The notes under the pieces: model-generated | Databases searched by the model: none | Told to the model about the DNA's origin: nothing | What the model saw: the letters and a program-made list of their open reading frames with translations, nothing else | In this document: one piece after another, positions 51,637-57,789 of the stretch | How positions within the stretch are numbered: position 1 is the stretch's first letter | How the letters are laid out: each line of letters starts with the position of its first letter | DNA from: Oscillospiraceae bacterium | GTDB lineage: Bacteria > Bacillota > Clostridia > Oscillospirales > Ruminococcaceae | Direction: 5' to 3' | Length of the DNA stretch: 57,789 nt | NCBI GenBank assembly: GCA_022791945.1 | Contig: JAAVZY010000036.1 | Span: forward strand, 1 to 57,789 | Made by a program: the position numbers and the translations under genes

Positions 51637-52518
51637 CTACAGGGGCAGGATGGTGAGCTGGAAGGATTTCTGCTCGCCGATTTCCAGATGCTTGACGCCG
51701 CGCTTCCGCTCGAACTCGTCCCCCTCGTCGCTGCACACAGCAACGCCGCACCAGGGCTCGATGCAGAGGAAGGGAGCCTCCAGGCCGATGGGCGTCCAGA
51801 AAGCCACGTAGTCAAAACCGCCGAACTGAACCTCCACGCCCCGGCCGGTTTTGACAGAAGCCAGCCTCACCCGATCGGATCTGGGCGTATCAAAGAAAAT
51901 GGCGTCGTTATCGAAATAGCTGTATTTCAGCCGCAGGGTGGTTTCGTTGTTCAGATAGGTAACCCGGTTGTCCATGTCGAACTGCTTTTTCTCAAAGTCA
52001 AACACCGGGCACCCGGCAGTTTCCGGCATATTGAAGGTGAGCGCGCAGTCCTCAAAGCCGCCGTTTCCGTCTACAGGCACGTTAAAAGCCGGGTGCGCGC
52101 CCAGGCAGAAATCTATCGGCTGGTCGTCCATGTTCATGACCGTGTACCGGATGGTCAGCCCCTCGGGCTTCAGCTCATAAGAAAGGCTCAGGCTGAATTT
52201 GTAGGGATAGGCCTTGAGGGTTTCCTCGTTGTAGGTGTAGTTGAAAATCGCCATGCTCTCAGACTGATAAGTGACCTTGAACTCCGCGTCCCGGCAGAAA
52301 CCGTGCTTGGGAAGATGGTATTCCTTCCCGTGGAAGGTGGTCCGGCCCTCCCGCAGCTCCCCAACAACGGGGAAGAGCACAGGGGAGGATTTGCCCCAGT
52401 ACTTGGGATCCCGCTGCCAGATGTACTCGGTGTTGAAGGCGTCCCGGAGGGAGCGGAGCTCCGCGCCCCTGGATTCAATCTGGGCCATGTTGGAGCCTGT
52501 TTTCAGAGTGATCAGCAT
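51637..52518 (-). CDS. Aldose 1-epimerase family protein (LacX/YeaD-like)
   Basis: A 293-residue galactose-mutarotase-fold protein. It contains PVLFPVVGELREG, HGFCRDAEFKV (catalytic His region) and LGAHPAFNVPVDG, features of the LacX/YihR branch. Such proteins interconvert alpha and beta anomers of sugars or hexose phosphates. ATG 52518 follows AAGGAGATGGC. It sits between comEA-like and gpsA genes on the same strand. Confidence 0.88.
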   Translation of the reverse strand: MLITLKTGSNMAQIESRGAELRSLRDAFNTEYIWQRDPKYWGKSSPVLFPVVGELREGRTTFHGKEYHLPKHGFCRDAEFKVTYQSESMAIFNYTYNEETLKAYPYKFSLSLSYELKPEGLTIRYTVMNMDDQPIDFCLGAHPAFNVPVDGNGGFEDCALTFNMPETAGCPVFDFEKKQFDMDNRVTYLNNETTLRLKYSYFDNDAIFFDTPRSDRVRLASVKTGRGVEVQFGGFDYVAFWTPIGLEAPFLCIEPWCGVAVCSDEGDEFERKRGVKHLEIGEQKSFQLTILPL

Positions 52519-52549
52519 ATGATGCCATCTCCTTTTCTGTTTCTGCCTG

Positions 52550-53089
52550 CTATACGGTCAGCCGTTCCCGGACAGCCGCGAATTTTGCCTCGCCGATTCC
52601 CTTGACCTCCATGATCTCCTCGATCCGGGAGAAGCCGCCATACTGGGCCCGATAGTCCAGAATCCGCTGGCCCAGCACCTCCCCGATGCCCTTCAGGGTG
52701 CAGAGCTCCTCCAGGGAAGCGGTGTTCAGGTTGACCGTCCCATTGTCCTCTGCACGGAAGTCCTCCTCCCGGACGGAGGGCGGCGGCTCTTCCGGGAGAG
52801 GCTCCCCTGTCCAGGGCTCATCCTCTAAAGGAACGTAGATTTTCCGGAGCGGCTCCTCCCGGGGAACGGACGGTTCCGGCGGGGCCGGTGCCGGATCCGG
52901 AGGAGGGGCGGCCTCCGGGGATGCAGTCTCCGGCTGGGCGGGAGCGGATTCCTCCCAGAGGATGTAGGCGGCGGGCGCGGCCACGTCGGCCCGATCCTCT
53001 ATCATCAGCAGGCAGATGAACAGGGAAAGGGCGGCAAACATCAGGGTCAGGACTGCGGCCGGGGCGGAAGGACCGGTTTTCGGCTTCAT
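52550..53089 (-). CDS. ComEA-like helix-hairpin-helix DNA-binding protein
   Basis: A 179-residue membrane-anchored protein: a hydrophobic helix near residues 11-30 (AVLTLMFAALSLFICLLMI), a Pro/Glu-rich linker and a C-terminal HhH pair (VNLNTASLEELCTLKGIGEVLGQRILDYRAQYGGFSRIEEIMEVKGIGEAKFAAV). This is the ComEA layout for receiving DNA at the membrane during natural transformation, though other ComE genes are not in the window. ATG 53089 follows AAAGGAGCCGCTT. Confidence 0.85.
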   Translation of the reverse strand: MKPKTGPSAPAAVLTLMFAALSLFICLLMIEDRADVAAPAAYILWEESAPAQPETASPEAAPPPDPAPAPPEPSVPREEPLRKIYVPLEDEPWTGEPLPEEPPPSVREEDFRAEDNGTVNLNTASLEELCTLKGIGEVLGQRILDYRAQYGGFSRIEEIMEVKGIGEAKFAAVRERLTV

Positions 53090-53146
53090 AAGCGGCTCCT
53101 TTCCCACGCCGTCTGTACGGAGCAAAGGACGTTTCCTATATACTTT

Positions 53147-53175
53147 ATTGTATCCGCATTTCCTGAAAAAAGCAA
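53147..53175 (-). promoter_or_regulatory. Sigma-A promoter of the ComEA-like gene
   Basis: Minus strand TTGCTT (53170-53175), 17-nt spacer, TACAAT (53147-53152). Confidence 0.55.
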
Positions 53176-53256
53176 TCCCGTTTTGCCAATGCTATAAACA
53201 TAAGGAAAAGAAAAATTCCCGGCATGCTGCGGAACCTTTGGGCAGACAGCTCAGGA

Positions 53257-53285
53257 TTGCATTCAGCGGCCCGTGGGGGTATAAT
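53257..53285 (+). promoter_or_regulatory. Sigma-A promoter of the sulfatase maturase gene
   Basis: TTGCAT (53257-53262), 17-nt spacer, TATAAT (53280-53285), 64 nt ahead of the ATG. Confidence 0.7.
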
Positions 53286-53348
53286 GGTGGAGCGAAGGGG
53301 CGGCGCGTTCCGTTCCGCTGCTCTATGATGTATTGAAAGGAGTTTGCC

Positions 53349-54467
53349 ATGCCTTCGGTTTCGCTGCTGATAAAGCCTGCGTCCTCCAGCTGCAATATGC
53401 GGTGCCGCTACTGTTTTTACGCCGATGTGGCCAGCCGCCGGGAAATTGCCAATTATGGGATCATGTCCCCCGAAAACTTGGAAATCATTGTCCGGAAGGT
53501 GCTGGAATATGCCGACGGGGAGGCCAATTTCGGTTTTCAAGGCGGAGAACCCACCCTGGCCGGGCTGGATTTCTTCCGGCATCTGACAGCGCTTCAGAAA
53601 AAGTACAATACCCGCGGTACGGTTATCCACAACGCGTTGCAGACCAACGGCCTTGCCATCAATGAGGACTGGGCCAGGTTTCTCCACGACCATCACTTTC
53701 TGGTGGGGCTCTCCCTGGACGGGAACAAGGAGATCCACGACAAATACCGTCTGGATTCCGCCGGGGAGGGCACCTTTGACCGGGTGCTTGCCGCCGCGAA
53801 GCTGATGGATCGCTTCCAGGTGGAGTACAACATCCTTTCCACCGTGAATCTGGACGTGGCAAAGAACATTGATCGGATCTACTACTTTTTCAAAAAGCAG
53901 CGGTTCCGCTACCTCCAGTTTATCCCCTGTCTGGACGAGCTCAACGGGGAGCCCCGGGAATACTCCCTGACCCCGGAGGCCTATGGAGAGTTTCTGATCC
54001 GGCTGTTCCGGCTCTGGTATGTGGATCTCTCCAGCGGCAGGCCTGTAAGCGTCCGGTACTTTGACAATCTGCTGATGATGCTGGGGGGATACCCGCCGGA
54101 GAGCTGCGGCATGGCTGGGGTCTGCGGCAGCTATTATATGATCGAGGCGGACGGGAGCGCCTATCCCTGCGATTTTTACGTAACGGACGAGTGGCGGATC
54201 GGGAACATACTCACAGACGGCCTGGAGGAGATGCGCCACTCGGAAACTGCCCGGCAGTTTCTGGAGGCGTCCCGCCCGGTAGCGGAGGAATGCCGGAGCT
54301 GCCCTTATTACCGGCTCTGCCGGGGAGGCTGCCGCAGAAACCGGGAACCGCTGATTCCCGGCGGGAACAATCTGAACAAGCTCTGTCCGGCCTTCCGGGC
54401 ATTTTTCGAGTACGCTCTCCCCGACCTGGAGAAAGCCGCACGCCGCTTCCTTCCCGGAAGAGGCTGA
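53349..54467 (+). CDS. Anaerobic sulfatase maturase, radical SAM/SPASM
   Basis: A 372-residue radical SAM enzyme. CNMRCRYC at residues 15-22 gives the CxxxCxxC site for the SAM cluster. GFQGGEPTLAG fits the SAM-binding GGE motif. The C-terminal SPASM region (SCGMAGVCGSYYMIEADGSAYPCDFYV and CRSCPYYRLCRGGCRR) supplies ligands for two further Fe-S clusters. It matches anSME-type enzymes that oxidise a Cys or Ser of sulfatases to formylglycine. A sulfatase with CMPSR lies 5 kb upstream on the other strand. ATG 53349 follows AAAGGAGTTTGCC. Confidence 0.93.
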   Translation: MPSVSLLIKPASSSCNMRCRYCFYADVASRREIANYGIMSPENLEIIVRKVLEYADGEANFGFQGGEPTLAGLDFFRHLTALQKKYNTRGTVIHNALQTNGLAINEDWARFLHDHHFLVGLSLDGNKEIHDKYRLDSAGEGTFDRVLAAAKLMDRFQVEYNILSTVNLDVAKNIDRIYYFFKKQRFRYLQFIPCLDELNGEPREYSLTPEAYGEFLIRLFRLWYVDLSSGRPVSVRYFDNLLMMLGGYPPESCGMAGVCGSYYMIEADGSAYPCDFYVTDEWRIGNILTDGLEEMRHSETARQFLEASRPVAEECRSCPYYRLCRGGCRRNREPLIPGGNNLNKLCPAFRAFFEYALPDLEKAARRFLPGRG

Positions 54468-54480
54468 GAGCAGCTCCGGC

Positions 54481-55303
54481 TCTGCGGTGCGTCGTTTCAC
54501 GACGCACCTAGGAATTCGGCTTCGCCGAATTCTGAAATGCGCCGCTGGCGGCGCATCGGGGAGGGATTCCCCTTGGATTCCCATTATTTGAAAGGGCTTT
54601 TTAAGGGCGGAAAGGGTTGGGGGGTCAAGTCTGTAGAGACTTCCTTCCTCATGCCACACAGACAGTCTGATTCCCGCAGGACGCTTTTTTCGTAAAGAAA
54701 AAAGCGTCCTGCGGGGTAGTTCCTGCGGCGCACCAGGATTCTTGTACAGACGGGGATAGATCATCCGATCGGTATGTGCAGGTGGGGTATTCTGTGCCCA
54801 TGAGGGAATCCTTCCACCACCGTCGTCCCGTTGGTCCGACGGCGGTTCCCTCTCCCATACGTTCCTTCGGAACGTATAACAAGGGAGGCAAGTCAACTCT
54901 GTGCGTTATTAAAGACGCATTCTGCGAAGTTAAGAGGATGAGCTGCTCTTAACTATGCACCAAGCGTCTATCAACGTAGAAAGTTGGCTCAGCCCGCTTG
55001 CGATTTCGCACAGACTAGGGATAAATCCTCTGTGCGTGGCACAGCGTTGCCTTTTACAGAAAGTCCCGAGCGTAACAGAACACGCTCGGGACTTTCTGCG
55101 TCGCAGTCTCTGCGCCGCACGGGGGGATGAATTTTTTCTTTACGAAAAAATGGGTAGGCGGGCGATCCTCCCTGCGGGGAGCAGCAGCGAGGCAGCGAGG
55201 CAGGAACCAAAATCCCGCCCCCATAACCCCCAAAAAAGACGGGAATCCAAGGGGACGCGTCCCCTTGGCAGGTGCTCGAGGGCAGAGCCCTCGAGGTCTT
55301 TCC
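54481..55303. repeat. Mosaic palindromic repeat, copy 17 (longest)
   Basis: Between the convergent maturase and ECF genes. Starts with GTGCGTCG/CGACGCAC, GAATTCGGC/GCCGAATTC and GATGCGCCGC/GCGGCGCATC, then AAGTCTGTAGAGACTT, two T/A hairpins (near 54682 and 55140), an extended CACCACCGTCG...CGACGGCGGT arm pair near 54820-54850, ACGTTCC/GGAACGT, GTTAAGAG/CTCTTAAC and finally CTCGAGGGC/GCCCTCGAG. Confidence 0.88.
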
Positions 55304-55335
55304 CGCCTCTCCCCGGAGATTCCGAAGCAGGCTGG

Positions 55336-56028
55336 TTACAGCTTCTGATACAGCCGGGCGCGTTCCAGGCCCTTCCGGCAGAGGGGAGCCAGCAGACAGG
55401 CTACCACAACTGCTACAGCCGCGTTGATGCCGGACACGGTCATTTTAGGGATGCACTGCAGGCAGGCTGTGTCAAAGGGTTGCCCCAGCAGGAGCTGTTT
55501 GACCACGCTTTGCACAAAGTAGAAGACCAGGGAAAAGAGCGAACCTGCGGCGGTTCCCAGAATCATGCGGGAGAGGGACGGGGTGCGGGCGGCTCCGCCC
55601 TGGCAGATCAGGCCGCAGATAAAGGCCATCAGGAAGAATCGAACCAGCGTCAGGGGCGCGTCGGTGATGTAGACCGGATCCAGCAGATCGTAGAACATGG
55701 AGCCGATTCCAGCCGCCAGCCCGCCTCGCAGGCCGCCGAACAGCACGCCCGCCAAAAGGCAGAAGGCGTTTGCCAGCTTGATCATCACCTGGCCCGCCGG
55801 GGTGGGCACCGGTATTTTAATGAAATAGGTTACAACGAATACCACCGCCGCCATGACGCCCACCACAGACATATCATAAATGGTAAATCTGGAAGTTCCG
55901 CCGCTCCGCCGGAGAGCAAGTACAAAGACAGCCGCCCCAGCCGCCAGAACCAGAACCACAAGCCCCACCGTCAGAGTGTGCACGGAAACGCCGGGAATAA
56001 AGCTGTTCTGCTGCATAAAATCGGACAT
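55336..56028 (-). CDS. ECF transporter S (substrate-binding) component
   Basis: A 230-residue membrane protein with six or seven hydrophobic segments. VVGVMAAVVFVVTYFIKIPVP and MIKLANAFCLLAGVLFGGLRGGLAAGIGSMFYDLL are typical of ECF S components, which bind a vitamin and partner with shared EcfA/EcfA'/EcfT. The extra N-terminal helix is unusual. The pyridoxal kinase gene upstream on the same strand suggests vitamin B6 as substrate, but riboflavin, biotin or others remain possible. ATG 56028 follows GAAGGGGTATTC. Confidence 0.8.
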   Translation of the reverse strand: MSDFMQQNSFIPGVSVHTLTVGLVVLVLAAGAAVFVLALRRSGGTSRFTIYDMSVVGVMAAVVFVVTYFIKIPVPTPAGQVMIKLANAFCLLAGVLFGGLRGGLAAGIGSMFYDLLDPVYITDAPLTLVRFFLMAFICGLICQGGAARTPSLSRMILGTAAGSLFSLVFYFVQSVVKQLLLGQPFDTACLQCIPKMTVSGINAAVAVVVACLLAPLCRKGLERARLYQKL

Positions 56029-56123
56029 GAATACCCCTTCTTTCGCAGACCCAGGTCCCCCTTGCGCACAGGCCCGGGCCAAGAATGTTGGAGCCTTTTC
56101 AGAGTCTCTGCGCTCCCGGAAGG

Positions 56124-56479
56124 GCCAGACCTTGGGGGCGCCGCCCCCAAGCCTCCGCCAAGGGGATTAAATCCCCTTGGATTCCCGTGAATTTTTTTGG
56201 GGGCAGAGGCTGCGGCGCAGAACGTTTCGAGCATGCTCTGCTGGGCGCAGACTCAGTGCGGCACAGGGAGTACCCGTCACGCAGGAGGGAGCTTTTTTCT
56301 TTACGAAAAAAGCGTACTGCGTGAATCGAACTGCCTGCGTGGCAGGAGCAAAGAAGTCTGTACAGACTCAACCCCAACCTTTTCCGCCCTTAAAAAAGCC
56401 CTTAAAATAATGGGAATCCAAGGGGAATCCCTTCCCCTTGGCAGGAGCGCGAGGGCAGAGCCCTCGCGGCCTTGCCCGA
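56124..56479. repeat. Mosaic palindromic repeat, copy 18
   Basis: Modules: CTTGGGGGCGC/GCCCCCAAG near 56130-56150, CCAAGGGGAT/ATCCCCTTGG, the T/A hairpin near 56290-56312, AGTCTGTACAGACT and GCGAGGGC/GCCCTCGC. It separates the ECF gene and the pyridoxal kinase gene. Confidence 0.88.
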
Positions 56480-56508
56480 CCATGCGCGCAGAGATTCTGA
56501 ACAGGCGC

Positions 56509-57372
56509 TTAGAGGATTTCGTATCCGCCGAAGGTGTGGCGCTCGGCAAGCCAGGGGAGGTTCCGTTCCAGGAGGATGCCCTCCTTGGGATCGGTTCCAT
56601 AGCTGTAGGTGGCTTTGATGGTCAGCTCCAGGAAGCGGGTGGCACGCTCGATGGCGATGGCCAAGCTGTCTCCGCTGAGAATCCCGCCCACCAGGACGCT
56701 GGCGAACACGTCGCCGGTGCCCGGATAGTTCTGGGGCACATAGCTGCACACCATCCGCCAGTAGCGGTTGGCTTCCCGATCATACGCCAGGTTGTTGACG
56801 GTCATGTCAGCCAGCTCCACCCCGGTGACCACCACCTGGGAGGGCCCCAGCTCCGACAGGCGCGCCAGGCAGCTCTTGGCCTCCCCATGGGTCAGCGGGG
56901 CCGGGTTGTACTCCTGCCGGAGCAGAATGTACATTTCAGTCTTGTTCGGGGTAATCAGATCCGCCCTGCGCACCAGCTCCACCACCTCGGCGCACATTTC
57001 CGGCGTGTAGGTCCGGTAGGGACGGCCGCTGTCGCCCATGACCGGATCCACCACCGCCAGCGCCCTGGGATAGGCGCTCAGAAACTCCAGGCAGTGGCCG
57101 ATCTGCGCCCTGCTCCCGAGAAAGCCAGTATAGACACAGTCAAAGTCCAGGCCGATCCGCTGGTAATGGGCGAGGGTCTGGGGAATAAAGTCCGTCAGAT
57201 CCTCCATGGCCACCTGCCCAAAGCCTCCCGTATGGGTGGAAAGCACCGCCGTCGGTACGGCTACGGGCTGGAGCCCCATCACCGACAGCACCGGCGCAAT
57301 CACCGCCAGGGAGCATCTCCCATAGCCGGACAGATCGTGAATGGCCGCAACGCTTTTGATTCGATTGCCCAA
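56509..57372 (-). CDS. pdxY: Pyridoxal/pyridoxamine kinase
   Basis: A 287-residue ribokinase-fold kinase of the PdxK/PdxY type. AAIHDLSGYGRCSLAVIAPVLSVMGLQPVAVPTAVLSTHTGGFG at the N-terminus, VVDPVMGDSGRPYRTYTPEM and the catalytic GTGD in QNYPGTGDVFASVLVG are diagnostic. It phosphorylates B6 vitamers in the salvage pathway. The TTG at 57372 is 6 nt after GGGAGGG; there is no nearer ATG. With the ECF S component next on the strand, salvage plus uptake is plausible. Confidence 0.92.
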   Translation of the reverse strand: MGNRIKSVAAIHDLSGYGRCSLAVIAPVLSVMGLQPVAVPTAVLSTHTGGFGQVAMEDLTDFIPQTLAHYQRIGLDFDCVYTGFLGSRAQIGHCLEFLSAYPRALAVVDPVMGDSGRPYRTYTPEMCAEVVELVRRADLITPNKTEMYILLRQEYNPAPLTHGEAKSCLARLSELGPSQVVVTGVELADMTVNNLAYDREANRYWRMVCSYVPQNYPGTGDVFASVLVGGILSGDSLAIAIERATRFLELTIKATYSYGTDPKEGILLERNLPWLAERHTFGGYEIL

Positions 57373-57644
57373 AACAGTCCCTCCCAGAGAACACCGCCGG
57401 GGATGAGAAATCCTGCTGCTCACAGTATAAGCCCGCCCCGCCCCTTTTGTAAAAGCCGGAAAAGGCAGGGTCCGCCCGTTCCGGTTTGGATGAAAGCATC
57501 AAATTTTCCGTTCCTATTCTAACACAATCCGGCGCGATCTCCATGGGTTTTCCACCGAAAAGGACCGGCGCTGTTCATTTTTGGCAGTTTGTATATCCGC
57601 TCCCGCTGTTTCACCAGGATATCTGGCAAATCCGTAGATTCTGA

Positions 57645-57789
57645 AGGGCAAGGCCGCGAGACGCTGTCTCGCGTCTCTGCGGTGCGTCGTTTCACGACGC
57701 ACCTAGGAATTCGGCTTCGCCGAATTCTGAGATGCGCCGCCAGCGGCGCATGGGGGAGGGATTCCCCTTGGATTCCCATCTTTTTTAAG
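57645..57789. repeat. Mosaic palindromic repeat, copy 19 (cut by window end)
   Basis: Modules: GCGAGACGC/GTCTCGC, GTGCGTCG/CGACGCAC, GAATTCGGC/GCCGAATTC, GATGCGCCGC/GCGGCGCAT and GGGATTCCCC. It runs off the end of the window. Confidence 0.88.

Noticed and set aside
54840..55000. A possible small gene in the long gap within copy 17 (for example a frame starting near 54955)
   Set aside because: The frame continues into repeat modules and antisense to the ECF gene, with no ribosome site or recognisable protein features.
600..57730. GAATTC, CTCGAG, TGTACA, ACGCGT and CGATCG centres as a restriction-related system
   Set aside because: These six-base sites simply lie at the centres or edges of longer palindromes; no methylase or endonuclease gene is in the window.
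316..57789. Regularly recurring repeats as a CRISPR array
   Set aside because: The units are spread between genes over the whole window, differ in order and are not separated by uniform spacers; no cas genes are present.

Overview
The window looks like chromosomal DNA of a GC-rich, anaerobic, Gram-positive Clostridia-type bacterium (Oscillospiraceae/Ruminococcaceae-like by inference). The signs are strong AGGAGG-type ribosome sites, many sigma-A promoters with 17-nt spacers, an LplB/LplC-type sugar ABC operon without its own ATPase, an anaerobic sulfatase maturase, a YlmC/YmxH-type protein, a CIRCE-controlled htpG and tRNA genes with encoded CCA ends. I see no transposase, prophage module or CRISPR array. 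The only mobile-DNA enzyme is one orphan serine recombinase.

Layout. 1-3.2 kb: end of an unknown gene, a truncated gene, an SDR reductase and a GH18 glycosidase. 3.2-8.9 kb: a purine permease and a sugar ABC operon with a leader of about 410 nt. 8.9-14 kb: two chemoreceptors flanking a two-gene chromate transporter. 14-19.5 kb: an envelope protein, a GT2 glycosyltransferase and a 1047-residue surface protein. 20-24 kb: rpsB-tsf, then a convergent pair for D-aspartate production and attachment. 24.5-31.3 kb: a seven-gene minus-strand run (membrane protein, proB, proA, membrane protein, cyclophilin, sugar kinase, SIS protein). 31.8-37.2 kb: a phosphatase, an XRE regulator, a DUF3737 protein and htpG. 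37.8-38.3 kb: three tRNAs. 38.4-41.7 kb: serA and serC. 42-46.7 kb: zinc-ribbon protein, serine recombinase, sugar kinase, patatin, P-loop protein and PRC-barrel protein. 47-57.4 kb: sulfatase, purA, gpsA, aldose epimerase, ComEA-like protein, sulfatase maturase, ECF S component and pyridoxal kinase.

The most striking feature is not a gene. At least 19 intergenic tracts, together roughly a tenth of the window, are built from one set of short palindromic modules joined in varying order, number and orientation. The modules recur with paired changes in both arms, so the fold appears to be kept rather than the sequence. The tracts usually begin within about 40 nt of a stop codon, supply the last codons of gpsA, cut off a gene near position 316 and sit between serC and serA. 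Two solo hairpins (41.8 and 51.6 kb) look like minimal units of the same system. I regard this as the best candidate for an undescribed element family.

Functional links: sulfatase with its radical-SAM maturase; racemase with D-aspartate ligase (a predicted D-Asp peptidoglycan cross-bridge); pyridoxal kinase with an ECF S component (possible vitamin B6 uptake); serC with serA (serine from 3-phosphoglycerate, no serB here); and two BadF-type kinases, a SIS protein and an ABC importer (amino-sugar or glycan use).
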